A DNA stretch of 64,000 nt from Alisma plantago-aquatica (Eukaryota > Streptophyta > Magnoliopsida > Alismatales > Alismataceae), in NCBI GenBank assembly GCA_963693085.1, contig OY856410.1, positions 1,331,656,304 to 1,331,720,303 of the forward strand, in the 5' to 3' direction. The notes under the pieces were generated by a model. That model was not told the origin of the DNA. It worked only from the letters and a program-made list of their open reading frames with translations, and did not search any database. Shown here one piece after another: positions 48,560 to 61,727 of the stretch. Numbering within the stretch: the first letter of the stretch is position 1; each line of letters begins with the position of its first letter. The position numbers were made by a program, and so were the translations under genes.

Positions 48560-50115
48560 CAGATGGTAGACCATGAGTATGATGATCGTGGTGATGATTA
48601 CCATGAGGGTAAGGCGCCGCCTCACAATGTAAGTTTTACAATATGTCCTATATCTAGCTATATATATTTCCATTTATAAGTTATATCCTATATGTGTTTT
48701 TTTTTGTCAATTTTTAGGTGGATGATGTACCCCATGAAAACCTTGTGGAACTTGATGAGCATCAAAAATATTGAAAAAATCAGGGGCATCACTATGATGA
48801 ACAAGTTACTACAACAAAGGCAATGGACCAAAATTGGTTGTGGATTTGATCATGTAGGAAATCCAGTTGGGGTCAATAGCAGCTCATTTGTTTCATACCT
48901 TGGGGTTCTGACTCACAGCTATTGTGGTGCAAATGTAGAATCTTGACATACAGTTCCTAAAGGGAAGAAAGACATAGTATTCAAAGAACTATGTGTGAGA
49001 TATTATCATTTGCAATTCTATTTTTAAAGTAATTTACAATTCTATTTTTTAGAATACTCTATTAAATATATAAAAATTTGTAGAGTATATTTGAACTGGA
49101 TGAAAGACTACATCGTAAAAAGGTGATGCAACGTTGTGGGAGAGTCCTAAGGAACTATAGGACAACTTTCAACTGACAATACATACGAGATGTTGATAGG
49201 AGGCAGAAGTCTACCCTTGAGAAATGAAACTACCTAGACCCAACTGAGTGGAAAGCATTTGTTGCCAGGAGAAATGTTGATGAATTCAAGGTATTAAGCA
49301 TCACACCCAATTTAATTAATATACATTCTTATAAATTCACCTATTCACGGTTAACCTTGATTGTTACTCAGCAATTCAATGTGATTACAAAAAAGGCTAT
49401 GAGTGATGCTCAAAGAGCAAGGTGTGCACTAAATGTGCAGGACCACACGATGGGTCTAGGTAATTATGCATCTCTTCACCAAAAACTACATACGTCTTCT
49501 ATTCAGTAGCCTACTACTCCTAATACTGAGACTGGTGAGTCCTCTACTATTACTCCTACACCTCTACACCGCCATGATGTGTGGATAGTTGGGAGGCCAA
49601 AAAAAAGGATATATAACCACCCCGCAACTGCTGAGGTGGTTGGAATAATGGTAAAATTCAACTCTCAAAGCAATTAGTATTGATGATTGTTATGTTTAAT
49701 TACCAATTTCTATTGATGATTATTAGAGGGAGCTTCACGAGCAGATGAAGAAAGGCTCGTTCATCCTTGAGGACACAAGTGATGAATTGACAATTTCTCT
49801 CAGTAACCCAGAAGAGCATCTTGGATGTGTTAGGGCTTCAGGGGCTGGAGCGGGCCTAAGAGCGTTCTTTGAGCCATCACAATACAAACATGTCCAAAAT
49901 GGGAGAATTTCAAAAGCTGAGGTAACCTATTCTTTTTTTAGAATGTTATTGGAAAGGGAATTCATGAATCAAAAAGAGTTTCTTTTGGCCATGTATAGGT
50001 AGATGAGATAGTTGATAAGAGAGTCCAAGAAGCATTAAGCAAGTGGCAGGCATCTCAGTCTACCACAGAAAGTACCAGTGGCGTGCCGCTCTTCCCTTAT
50101 GATAGTGGTGGTTGA
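48560..50115 (+). pseudogene. CACTA PF03004-type (Ptta/En/Spm) protein gene with introns, decayed
   Basis: Exon pieces read DHEYDDRGDDYHEG, GFDHVGNPVGVNSSSFVSYL (a position where related proteins have GQPVGKNS), FELDERLHRKKVMQRCGRVL, LDPTEWKAFVARRNVDEFK, then QFNVITKKAMSDAQRARCAL. Next come RELHEQMKKGSFILEDTSDE and VDEIVDKRVQEALSKWQ, with a stop near 50114. GT...AG introns are recognisable at about 48629-48717, 49289-49370, 49650-49726 and 49921-49998. The middle block matches the plant transposase family PF03004. Stops after GANVES and near YRTTFN break the gene. It may correspond to the TNPA-like DNA-binding partner of TNP2, which is inference from position. Confidence 0.7.
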
Positions 50116-50544
50116 GAGTGATCTTGTAGAGGTGGTTGAGAGTAATCTTGTCGACCAACCACCTAGCACATCTATGGTAAGTAATTTAGTGATATAGTAG
50201 CTAGTTTTTTCAAGATGATATGTTTATTTATGTATATAACATACTCTATGTAAATTTATAGGGGTTGAAGCCATGCCATCTAAAATTGAAAGAATTTGTC
50301 ATTATAGAGGGTGAGGCTTACCCATGCTTACACGATTCATGGCACTCCAGTACCCGATGGTGTGGTTTGTGTGAGCCTGATGCTTATCTCCACTACTTAA
50401 AGGCAACATCCATTGCCATATGTCCACCCAAATGATAACATGCTTGGTGAAGCAAAAGGCAGAGTGGTCTTGTGGCCAGAAACATATGTCATCTATACTG
50501 ATCATGTATGGTAAATTTACATTACGTTAAGAAAATATATATGT

Positions 50545-51650
50545 GTATACATGACAATTGATATGAAATTATATATACAGGACAAAGGGAAGAAACCCGC
50601 TACAGCTCATCCTCCTCCACCTCCACCATTTCCTAATGTACATGGTTGGCTTGCAAAGGACCTATACGACTCGTTAGGTCCTCCATGCAGGGGTATGGAA
50701 ATATTTATAGGGGAGCATCCCAAAAATTTTCCTATGATTGTTTCCATTAAGGAGGAGGTTGCAGACCAATCATACGATAATAATATATTTATACAAGATA
50801 TTTTGGAGTTGTTTACTTATGCTTGGTTGAATACATCTATGATAGAACTATGGATATGGTGAGATCTTGTTTATATATCTATATACCTTGTTTTATATAT
50901 GGTGATCTATGTTCTCATATATTAATGCATACGTGATATATGTTTTGCAGCCACTTACATAGATTTTGTACATAATTTTCATTTACTCAAGTGGGACTTT
51001 TAATTCCATCCTTGATCAATCATGTACATAAAGACCCTTCATCAGTTACCTTATATTTCTCTATCACTTTTTAATATTTTGGTAAAGCAAAGAAGAGTGT
51101 GATAATAGCTCCATTCAATATTGATTAAGTTTACTTTTCTTATATTTGGACTTAAGAAAATTACATTTTATTGTGGATTTTGAGTTATATATTTTTAAAT
51201 TTATTATCTCTAGTGGTAAGCATTGGGAGTTATTGGTTGTTGTCCCTGAGACATTGACTGTTTATTATCTAGACTCTGAGGGGAAGGAATTAGATAGTTC
51301 AGGACACACAATGAAAAGGCCATTATTCACGTGAGAAATTTTTTATATTTATATCTATTAACATATATTATAACATTACTATTTAGTAATGCAACTTAAT
51401 GTGCTACATTAACGTGTAGGGCTTTAAAAGATCTCAAAAAAGTTGGAGGAGACAAGTACAAGAAAAAGAAATCGTTAGCCTGGGAGAATGTGAAAGTAGT
51501 TTCCTAACTCCAATGCCTATATTATTTATGTGAACTATGCTTATTTTTATTTATTAACATTTTGCATGATGAAGTTTATAGTATGTTATACAAGACAATG
51601 AATGGGTATGTGCATACTACGTGATGTGGTATATAGACCTAATTGTCAGA
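50545..51650 (+). pseudogene. C48 (Ulp1-like) cysteine protease segment in CACTA, catalytic residues retained
   Basis: The exons are spread over 1.1 kb. One (50551-50862) has a proline run and ELFTYAWLNTSMIELWIW. Another (51146-51334) has GKHWELLVVVPETLTVYYLD. A last piece near 51603-51650 reads WVCAYYVMWYIDLIVRYT. This is the C48/Ulp1 pattern: His of HW at 51221-51223, Asp of YYLD at 51272-51274 and Cys at 51609-51611. Such proteases remove SUMO-like modifiers from proteins. CACTA and Mutator elements of plants carry them for an unclear purpose. The usual Gln before Cys is not seen and the joining frames are uncertain, so activity is doubtful. Confidence 0.6.
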
Positions 51651-52069
51651 TATACTGCACAAAAAATCAAAAACATACAACAGTTATTATATAGTCTTGA
51701 TCATCATATATAAGAATAGTCTCATTAGATAATATGAAAATATCAAACTTATTAATTATATATATGCCATTCTCTTTGTAGGTGTTTAAAACTAGTGACT
51801 TTACTACAGGGGAAAGTTATTAGATGTATGTGATCCCTAAATGATGGAACAATTAGATGACATACGAAAATAATGGGCAAAAGCCTTTGAAAGGGAGGCA
51901 ATTTTTTATTATTATTGGGGTACTGTTGATGATAAAGAATGACATTTCCAAACTTTGATGTCAAAATTATTTTAGTATTTGATGACATTTCTAAACTTTG
52001 AAATACAAGCGTATATGTACATGTGTGAATGACTTTTTTTGAATTGTCTTATGGAAATTTGATCTATAT

Positions 52070-52272
52070 ACATGTGTGTGAATGTGAAGATGAATGAATG
52101 AATGTGCTTCTACATGTGTGTGAATGTGAAAAGAAATAAATGAATGGAACTGAAGGTTTCTACATGTGTGTGAATGTGAAAATGGTTGAATGAATGGAAC
52201 TTTAGGTTTCTACATGTGTGTGAATCATGTGAATGAATTAATTGTGTTTCTACATGGGTGTGAATCACATGA
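52070..52272 (+). repeat. Minisatellite in CACTA 3' region, five units of 40-50 bp
   Basis: Units begin with acatgtgtgtgaat at 52070, 52112, 52162 and 52212. A fifth, acatgggtgtgaat, starts at 52252. The related CACTA copy has one such unit near 3855-3885, so the repeat was amplified after the copies separated. Confidence 0.8.
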
Positions 52273-52436
52273 TGTATATATAATCTTGATCATCTTGTTA
52301 TTGTAGGTTTGTGGCATGTTGTTAGCTGAAATCAAAGGATGTTGTAAACATGCAATTTAGAACCGAACTGCAGGTTCTACATCCTGCTGACGAGCCAGAC
52401 AGTGGGCCTACAAGCTGATAATAAAAAAAACAATAC

Positions 52437-52806
52437 ATAGTTGTCAGTTATTTTAAAAAAATTGTCACCCAATGTCAACAATGTCGGTTAAATATAGGAA
52501 ACCGACAGGTATGCTCTAACATGGGCCAATTTTTTTTGTTCGAGCATGGAGATAAGATCCAGTTTCATATCAAAAAAATCGACGACTATGTTCCTAATGA
52601 CGTCAGTTTTTTAAGACATAACCGATGACTATGGTCCCAATGGTGTCATTTCTTTTTTTGGTTGCAATTGGGGCCGGATCCATGTTGTCGATTCTATAAC
52701 TGACATTGTATGATTCCACCTTTAGTGTCACCCACTTGGGTGTTGTTTGAAAATCGATGTGAAAATCCCATTTTAACCGATGTTAAAGGTGGTATTTGTA
52801 CTAGTG
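52437..52806 (+). repeat. CACTA 3' subterminal repeats and terminal inverted repeat end
   Basis: Dispersed words such as ttgtcagttatttt, gtcagttttttaa, aaccgaca and aaccgatg in both orientations are typical of CACTA subterminal regions that bind the transposase. The end ...aaaggtggtatttgtactagtg pairs well with the terminus of the other copy at 4633-4653. Confidence 0.75.
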
Positions 52807-54020
52807 ATAGGATTATTAAGTAGAGGCTAAGATCTACAATACATATATAAAACAACCAATTTGGTTTCATGCTTGGAAGATTAACAAAAAATGTTATTTT
52901 TCTGATAAGGAGACTTATGGAGAAGTATATAGAAAGCACAAGAGATCTTCATATGTTTCTTATTGATTTGGAAAAGACTTATGATTGAGTACTCAGAGAA
53001 GTGTTGTGGATGGTTTTGAAGAAAAAGGGTGTGCCAATCCAATACATAGACTTGGTCAAAGACATGTATGATAGATGTACTGCAAGTGCAAAGACTCCTG
53101 GAGGAGAGACACCAACTTTTCCTATCACTGTTTGGGTACACCAAGGATCCACACTCAGCCAATATTTGTTCATTCTTGTTATGGATGAGCTGACAATGAA
53201 TATTCAAGATGATATTCCTTGGAGTGTGTTATTTGTTGATGATATTGTTTTGATTGATGAAACTAAAGATGGATTGAATCATAAGTTGAATGTTTGATAA
53301 AGGGATTGGAATCAAATGAATTTTTGATTATCAGGAGCAAAACTAAGTATATGTATTGTAATTTCAGCCAATCTCATAGTGTGAATGATGGAGCCAAGTT
53401 GGACAGAGTAGATATACCAAAATGTGATAAATTTTGTTACATGGGATATATTATTCAAATAGATGGGGATGTCTAAAATGATGTTTGTCATAGGATCACT
53501 ATAGGATGGTTAAAATGGAGGAGTGCAAATGGAGTATTATTTGATCAGAAGATTCATCTCAGGTTAAAAAGTAAGTTTTATAGAATAGCTATACGACCAA
53601 CCATGCTCTATGGGAGTGAATGTTGGGCAGTTAAGAAACAATGTCTGGAAAAGATGAACGTGGTTGGAATGCTTATGGTGAGATCGATGTGTGGGAAGAG
53701 AAGTAAATATTACTTGAGAAATGACAATATCAGGAACAAAGTGGGGGTGGGGAGCACTGAGGACAAGTTGTGCGAGGGTCAACTCAGAAGGTATGTACAT
53801 GTGCAATGTAGGCTGACTAATACACCTATACAAAGAAATGCTATTGAGTCAAGAACAATAAATAGAAGAAGAGAAAGACCCAAATTAACATAGGATGATC
53901 TTACAAAGAGAGACTTTGAATCTATATGTCTCAACTAGAATATGGCCCATGATAGAACTTAATTGAAATGAAGGATCCATGTAGTTGACCCCAACATAGT
54001 TGGGACTAAGGCTTAGGTGG
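52807..54020 (+). mobile_element. RTE-type LINE, 3' part, broken
   Basis: The reverse transcriptase reads NQFGFMLGR, RRLMEKYIESTRDLHMFLID, LEKTYD then a stop, VLREVLWMVLKKKGVPIQYI, then GSTLSQYLFILVMDELTMNI and the catalytic LFVDDIVLIDE (usually FADD). Next come SKTKYMYCNFSQS, FYRIAIRPTMLYGSECWAVK and TIN-RRRERPKLT near 53890. This is the plant RTE pattern. Stops at 52987, 53296 and 53474 and frame changes kill it. The 5' part is missing and the element begins right at the CACTA terminus at 52806. Its 3' end (ttgggactaaggctta) leads straight into the GAT array, as RTE elements end in short tandem repeats. Confidence 0.85.
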
Positions 54021-54728
<708 letters not shown>

Positions 54729-56619
54729 TCTTAAATCACAATTTAAAATCCCATATAAACAACATACTAGATAATAAGACATCAAACAACTCCAATGATA
54801 GTTCCCTTATTCATAAATTCTAAAACTAGGTAACAAATAAAAAGTTGTTATTTCATCATCATGAGTCAAGTGTCATGTGTAGATGTGGCTTAATCCATCA
54901 AACCATCATCAATTGATCTATTCATTGGATCACAAAAAGAATCAACCATGTAAGGAATCTCAAGATCACCCTCAACTCCTTCACCATCTTAATCATAAGT
55001 AATTTATATATCCTCTTCCTTGTTGATACGTTCTTTTCCTATTTTAAATTAAGCCTTGTATAGGTAACATTACATACATGATAGCAATTAGAAACCATCA
55101 ATATTTATGAATATATAAAACATCCAAGATACATGCATGTCTCCTCCTTTGTGGTCTTTTTCCCTTCCAATCTTAATTTAAACCAATATATCATGCTCAA
55201 TAGTGAAATTTGTATGGAGATCTTTGTAAACTTCATTTAATTGAAATATTACTATCCAATCATCATTAGAATTGATAAATTTTAACCCTACATGACCCTC
55301 TTTTGTATTCTTACTCCTTATTTTGTCAATTTCAAGGTATATATTATATAGACTAGCTTGCTCAAACTATGTAGTGACAAATAAATTACTTCTTCTATTG
55401 TGCACCTAAAATATATTGAAAAAAGGGTAGATAACAATTAATATTTATCCATAGTTGTTGCATAATTATTACATATAGAAATTAGTACTTGAGATATATC
55501 CTAGTTGGAAAAACTCTATATGCATTCACATCTAGATGCACTATAAATCAAGCTAAGAATTTAATGAGTATACCTAGTCAATTTATGATTTTCATTACCA
55601 AATCCATTCAAAATTGATATACAAGACATTAAAAAAATTACGAAGAACTTGTGCCAGAGTCTATGATCTAAAATATAGGTGTAGATTCCATGAGCCTTGA
55701 TTAATGGACAAAACTCTAGGTGTAGCCCAACCCACATACCCTCTACCAATAGTTGGTCTTCAAAACCCTAAGTCTAACAACCATCACCACCATCAATTAA
55801 TCCTAGTCTCTAGGTTAGAATTGATCCCACAAATACACCAAATTTCCTTAATCCACTCATATTCTGATAAAAAAACAAGAATATGTATGGTTCTTGGAAT
55901 GATACACCATCGACTTCCTCTTGTTGTTTATCACCAGTCCACCTCATTCCTCTAGCTATTCATTAAAAACTTTTCCTTTTCTTCCTAGGTAACCCTTCCC
56001 CTATTGTTTATCACCAGTCCACCTCGTTCCTCTAGCTATTCATTAAAACCATTTCTTTTTCTTCCTAGGTAACCCTTCCCCTATGTTATACACCCCCACA
56101 ACAATTTCCCATACTCCTTTCTTTCTTTTTTCTCTTTTAGATCTGATCTAGCTACAATAGTCAATGTATCACTAACCATCTTTCAGAGCCTCTCAATGTA
56201 ACCATCATAAACCTCTAGGACTTGCACCACTTCCCCTCCATTTTTTTGGTATACAAAAACCCCTCGAAGAGGAGCAATACCTACAAAAGTCATCAAGAGA
56301 GGTATACCAACTCTCTCATCGACCACCTATGGAATTTTGTAGGAGGATGCAAAATACAACACCTATACTCTATTTGGTATTGAAATAGCTACCAAAGACT
56401 ACCTTTTAGGATTTACATATCCCTCTAGAATCCCCTAAGGACCCAAGGCCATCCGAGCAACAAGCTAATACCAAAATGCTCTAGCACAAGTGTCCTAAGG
56501 CTGTAGAAATGATGATTTTGGTCCGCACTCAATATTTTGTATGTGATGTTTCTCTACCCCAAGCATCATATACAACTTTAGAGCCTTCTATAAAATTTTG
56601 AAGTTCTTAAGATTTCATT
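54729..56619. other. AT-rich spacer with an 80-bp tandem duplication
   Basis: No gene is recognised. Bases 55924-56003 (ttgtttatcaccag...cttcccctat) are repeated directly at 56004-56083 with few differences. Pyrimidine-rich tracts occur around 55980-56140. Confidence 0.6.
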
Positions 56620-57780
56620 TTGGTCTCTGTACAAATCTATATGTATCAGGGTACCCAAAATTTTCAAAGTTATCCTATAGCCAACTTAGTGTGGAGTTGG
56701 ATCCGTAGTTCAAAATGGCTGACACACATCTCCATAGAAACAAACAAATCCACCAACACACCATGGTGTGTAATGAAGAATACCAAGAAAAACTTGCAAA
56801 ATTGGAGGACTTCTTGGCATGCCACAATGAGCAATTCTTCTACTTTAGAGGCCTTCATGCATGATATACACACCATGCTTGTGTGCATGCAAGAAGGGTC
56901 TCCATCATGACACCACCATAGATAGAATCTCCTCCCCACAAGTATGCCTACTTAAGATTGATATTCTAAAATTTCATGGCAATGACTAGGCCAGTATCTT
57001 CTACGATTGGGCCCACAACAAGGAAGTATTGTTTCTCGAGCACTAACTTTAAGAAGATCACACAGTATAGCATGTAGAGTCTGAGCTTTATGGCATTGTG
57101 TGCTCTCACTTGGTGGAAGAGATTGGATACAATTTGTGCCATCAGTACTTAGATAGACATGAAAGATGACATAGAGTCCTTTGTCCACAGTACTTACAAA
57201 TATCAGTTATGCCTCAAGATATCTTACTTACAACAGGGGTCTCATTCTTTAAATGATTATAACCACAAATTCTACCACTTTATTTACAACTCAAATGTCA
57301 CCTTGAATACTACTACCGATATCACAATATTCCATCTTGAGCTCAATTTATCTACTTTTTAAGAATTTCATACGACACATATTTCTTATATGGATGATGT
57401 TATTCATCTGGCTACATACATAGAGCATGTATAGGAATGACACATCAAAGACAAAATCCTATCAATGTTCTTCTTTGACACAAATTTCTTACAACGACCA
57501 CCACACTCACAATGATTGCCACACCACAATCATCTGTAACAATATCCTCTAGTCAAATTTAGTGCTTTTCATGCAAGGGGCTTGGGCATCATTCCCACAA
57601 ATGCCTTAATCATTTAATGATAAGAATTTTAAACACCAAATAAGATTCTATACAATATGAAGACATCCTTCCCACAAGTGCACCTAGGGACGACAAGCCA
57701 GACAAGGACATGCCTCAAAACACCTTATTCATTGGACATATGCTATCCGCATCATGCTACCATGACATACCATAATTACA
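56620..57780 (+). pseudogene. Ty3/gypsy gag pseudogene with zinc knuckle
   Basis: From about 56945 one frame reads LLKIDILKFHGND, stop, ASIFYDW, which fits the conserved start of plant gypsy gag (KIDIPKFDG..P..W). Bases 57159-57362 read MKDDIESFVHSTYKYQLCLK, ISYLQQGSHSLNDYNHKFYH and ITIFHLELNLSTF, the core segment. A CCHC knuckle CFSCKGLGHHSHKC lies at 57563-57604. Many stops and frame changes show long decay. No protease or pol follows. The N-terminal part (56620-56910) has a helical, polar character like gag leaders but is less certain. Confidence 0.65.
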
Positions 57781-58140
57781 CCCCCACTGGTTGGAGGCTC
57801 ATTTTGTAAAGCTGAGGGAGTTGATACATGATGGCCTGCTCATATTGAGCCTGGATAACATTCGGCGCCTCAGTCTTACATTGTGTCATTCATCATTTAT
57901 TTATGTTGCCTTTTTAGCTATTATGCCTTGGTTTACGTCTAGGGTTAATTATACAACTATGTTCCATTTAGAACCTACATGTAATGTTAGGAACTTACAT
58001 GTAAGTTGTTAGTTAATTACACCATAATTCCTATTTATGTCTAGTATTGAGAATAAATAATCCAGTTAGGGCTTTTGACACATTATCCACATAAGCCCAC
58101 ACATTATCTATATAACCCTAAGTTTGGTGTATGTACGACA
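57781..58140 (+). other. LTR-like sequence after gypsy gag
   Basis: This includes ggagttgatacatgatggcctgctc, 'tctagggttaatta' and a possible TATA stretch ctatataaccc near 58109-58120. This looks like an LTR joined directly to the gag remnant after loss of pol. No boundaries were found. Confidence 0.35.
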
Positions 58141-58231
58141 AATTTGAATCATATGAAATAGTTTTTATTGTAATGTGGTGTGCATCATGTGCACTGAGTC
58201 AACCCCAGAAACATATGCAAAAAAACTTGCA

Positions 58232-58345
58232 CTCACACACACACACACAAAGCACACACACAAGCACACACACAATGCATACACACATGCAGACACACAC
58301 ATGAACTCATGTGTACATATAGAACACACATCTGCATGTGTGCAC
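58232..58345. repeat. (CA)n-rich microsatellite
   Basis: Interrupted runs of ca units with acat interruptions. Confidence 0.85.
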
Positions 58346-59924
58346 ATAGATGCACAGAACATTATAATTCTATTTGGTGATCAAGCATTTATGAGGTACA
58401 CACCACTCTATAAATTGTTTTTTTTCTTATTGATATTGTAAGTATACCCATTTCTACTACTTTTCATGAGAGACGAAGTTTACATGTATATAAGAGGTAA
58501 TGTCATAATCTTTTCTCTTTTCCCAGCCAAGAATGTGTGGAATGGTCATAAATGTGTCTGTGAAGGTGGTCTTTTCAATTGAGGGTAGTATCCTATTGAT
58601 AAAGGCATTGTCCATCCTATAATGTTGTTTGAAGTGTTTGTTTATTACATTGTTTACTTTATTAATTCTTTATTGTTGTTGTGGTGGTACCTTCAGATGT
58701 GAAAATTTGATTTAGTATCAATTACTTCATGTTTCTAATCAGGTAACATGCACATTTTTTATGTTAAAAATTTTATTAGGGACTACTGATTGTAAGCTTT
58801 CTTTGTTGGTTCATTCAAGGAACCTTCATACATGTTTTGTCACTCATTGTGAATTCATCTTGGTTTATATTAGTTCATGATTTGGCAAAAAAAATCACAA
58901 GATGCAGTCAAGTTTTATTCAGTCAATATCCAATCTTACTTTGTATGTTGTGTTACGCACCATGCAACATTTAGTAAACATAATTAACAACATATGAATT
59001 TAAGAACCAATATTGTTTAAACTATATATATGAAAACTTGAGATGATATTCCTTTGAATAGAAAGATAAAATAATGACTACTTTATTTGGAGATCATATA
59101 GCTACTATACTTAATGGGTAGTTTATTATGTATGCTTTATATATGTTCTTACAAGCTTGGTAAACATAATGTGATGCACACCTTAGCAGGAGTCTTGAAA
59201 GAAAATAAACTAAATCATTTCATTGTATTTTCTTCATTTACATGCATGTAACTATTTGATAGTTTACAAATAAGGTGAAATGAGACAGTCACTTAAATTT
59301 GCATTTGTGGAACCAATACATAACATTATCTCACATTCTCTTGGTCAAGATTATATGGATGTTATTGCTCACTAGTCTAGGTTGTGTATTGGAGAAGTTC
59401 TCCTATGTTTCTAGAGAATTCCATGGTTAAGACTCAACCAGAAAGATCTTATATATTTTCATCTTGTGTGTGATGTTGAGCTCATGATTTACAATATAAG
59501 GATGAACATACAAAAGGACAGTTTTATATGCATTGTGCGATGTAAGTTTTAAGCTATCACGTTACATCATTTGGATTCACATGCTTGATATTCCTAGAAC
59601 GTCCTTGGCTAAAAGGTGTTTGGTGGGTTAATCCATATCAAAAAAAAAAGATTTATTTAATCCATACATTAATGGAGAATGCGATTGACATTATTCTAAA
59701 TCTAACAATGTATATTTTATAACTCCACTGTGAATTACTTAACCATTGACGATGTTGTCACCTTATCAATGCCTACAATATGTATTGTCGGATTGGTAAT
59801 TGTATTGTTCCCAGTTTGTAATATATGTCCTTGGAAGATAGAGATGAATTTACAAACATATTGTGCTATCATATCTTTTCTCCCATACTTAACGCTTTTT
59901 TACTTTGTCTTGCTCTAGTATGTT
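58346..59924. other. AT-rich spacer, nothing recognised
   Basis: Short frames only, with no motif or repeat end that I can pair. Confidence 0.5.
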
Positions 59925-59932
59925 GTAGCATC

Positions 59933-60486
59933 TAGGGGTGAGCATTCGGTTAATTCGGTCGGTTACGGTTAATTCGGTTCGGTTAAATGGTTAATTTGTG
60001 GTTTGAGATTTTAATCATTAACCTAACCAAATTGAGTTGGTTAATTCAGTTATTGTCCAATTGGTTAATGGTTAACTCGGTCGGTTAATTTAGTTAACCG
60101 AATAACATTCGTGTAATAATATTATTTGAAATACTCATAGAATTTGGGACAATTGTTATATTACAGTAGTATTGTTGTAAATTTAATTTTGTATGGCTCG
60201 TAAAAACTTGATTACTATATATATGGAGAAGTATTTTGAAATAAAAGTACAACTATATATGTATATATGCATGTGTAGGATTTTATATATGAATAAATTT
60301 TGACTATTTGGTTAATTCGGTTAATCAAACTAAAAATATCATTAACCATAAAATTAACCATTTAACCGAATTAACCAAAATAAATGAATCAAATTAACCG
60401 AATTAACCAAATTGACCCAATAAAATTAACCATTTAGAATTAATTGTTCGGTTAATCGGTTATTAACCAAATTCTGCTCACCCCTA
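59933..60486. mobile_element. hAT-type MITE with 12-bp terminal inverted repeats
   Basis: The element begins TAGGGGTGAGCA and ends TGCTCACCCCTA, perfect inverted termini with the TAGGGGTG start common to plant hAT MITEs. The flanking eight bases are GTAGCATC (59925-59932) and GTATCATA (60487-60494), six of eight identical, an eroded 8-bp hAT target duplication. The 554-bp interior is built from many 'cggttaa/ttaaccg' words in both orientations and has no coding sequence. Confidence 0.8.
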
Positions 60487-60494
60487 GTATCATA

Positions 60495-61466
60495 TATTAT
60501 TTGTTAGAGGAAAAACTCAATGGTTGCGGTCATATTGATGGTGGTATAAGTTTTATAGAGTTGTTTGATAGTGAAATCAACCCAAGATTATATCATCCAT
60601 ATTATACACTTGCAGTTTTTACATCTCTTAGGAGAGTATCCATTCAATGTGCATGCAGCCCGTTATGCAACAAGACCGATGTATAATCCCCTCCGTAATG
60701 CCCCAATTGAGAATAGAATCAACGACAAGAAGCTCACAGCTAAATTGTCTTACCAGTTGAGAAAACTGACGAGTGCGATATCAGCTATATCTTAGTGATT
60801 GGAAGTGCATAAATGACATATTAGAAAGAGAGGAGCATGGAGATACTTTCCTGAAAAATGTAAAAGATGAGTTTTGAGATTAAATTCTGAAAGTATTATC
60901 ATATTAGAATATATTAGTACATCCAAAATATAGTTATGAGAAGCCATCGTAGTGGTTACTGTATTTCAATTGCGATACCTATTAAGTTGTGGTGTTGCAA
61001 CAGTTTTTATTATATTTGTACATCATATGTTATCGTAACAACATCTAGCTTGTATCATGTGATTGGAAGACAGATAATAAACAACATCCTTCTGTAGTAA
61101 AATTCATATGATGAATCTCTCGTTAGAATTTATATCAGTGATGCATTGGCCAACTATTACAGACCGGTCGTAACAATTTATAGCATAGGTTGATGTATTC
61201 CAATTGTTAACCAACTGCACATGAATGATTTAATTCTGTTGTTGCAACGGTTTATAACGGGAGTAAGCTACTCCGTAACTTATCGCATTTACATTCCATG
61301 TGTACGTGCGGAAGGCATCAACGGCTACACTTAAATCCAATTTACACGCGGCAAGCATTCCAACAGGGTGCAGTGCACTCTTGGTAAGAAACCAGGACCA
61401 GCAAATTCTAAAGCATTCATCAACAGCTCTATATTCCACCACCTTGTAACTATTGATGGAGATGGA
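60495..61466. other. Spacer left of the MULE; no recognised gene
   Basis: A frame at 60565-60795 (YPFNVHAARYATRPMYNPLR...) and one at 61230-61442 on the minus strand have some protein-like character, but I recognise no family. They are probably chance or relic frames. Confidence 0.4.
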
Positions 61467-61475
61467 GGGAAATTG
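61467..61475 (+). repeat. MULE target-site duplication, left
   Basis: GGGAAATTG, identical to 63171-63179. Confidence 0.92.
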
Positions 61476-61727
61476 GGATAAAAAACCAAAATAGTACAGT
61501 TTTATAAAAATATGTACTGAACTAACACTAAAACCGTCTTAATTCCTGAAATAGCCCACTTTCTGGAGAAAGCGCCAAGATTTTGGCGTTTTAATGTACC
61601 CAGCGAAAAGCGCCAAGCTCGTGGCGTTTTCAAGTGAAAGCGCTAAAAAGGTGGCGTTTTCAAGTGAAAGCGCCAAAAAGTTGGAGTTTTCAAGTGAAAG
61701 CGCCCAAAAAGTTGGCTTTTTAGCCGA
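61476..61727 (+). repeat. MULE left terminal inverted repeat with five palindromic units
   Basis: After an AT-rich 90-base outer part come five units starting near 61570, each roughly aaagcgccaa-n5-ttggcgtttt, some with one altered arm base, joined by 'caagtg'. Each unit is itself an imperfect palindrome of about 24 bases. Confidence 0.85.

Larger units (their letters stand above)
22540..52806 (+). mobile_element. CACTA (En/Spm) transposon, 5' end missing, split by a 22.9-kb retrotransposon
   Basis: The element carries, in order, TNP2 transposase (22541-23824 and 46740-about 47640), DUF4216 (about 47940-48463), a PF03004-type protein with introns (48560-50115) and a C48-protease-like segment (50545-51650). 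A minisatellite and subterminal repeats follow, then the terminus ...tgtactagtg at 52806, whose complement is CACTAGTACA. No CACTA 5' terminus is found. The left edge abuts an Athila gag at 22516-22540. The coding frame reads straight across the retrotransposon target site (EFGK|ISQCTIS), which shows that the CACTA came first. It is not intact but is better preserved than the copy at 2535-4653. Confidence 0.85.
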
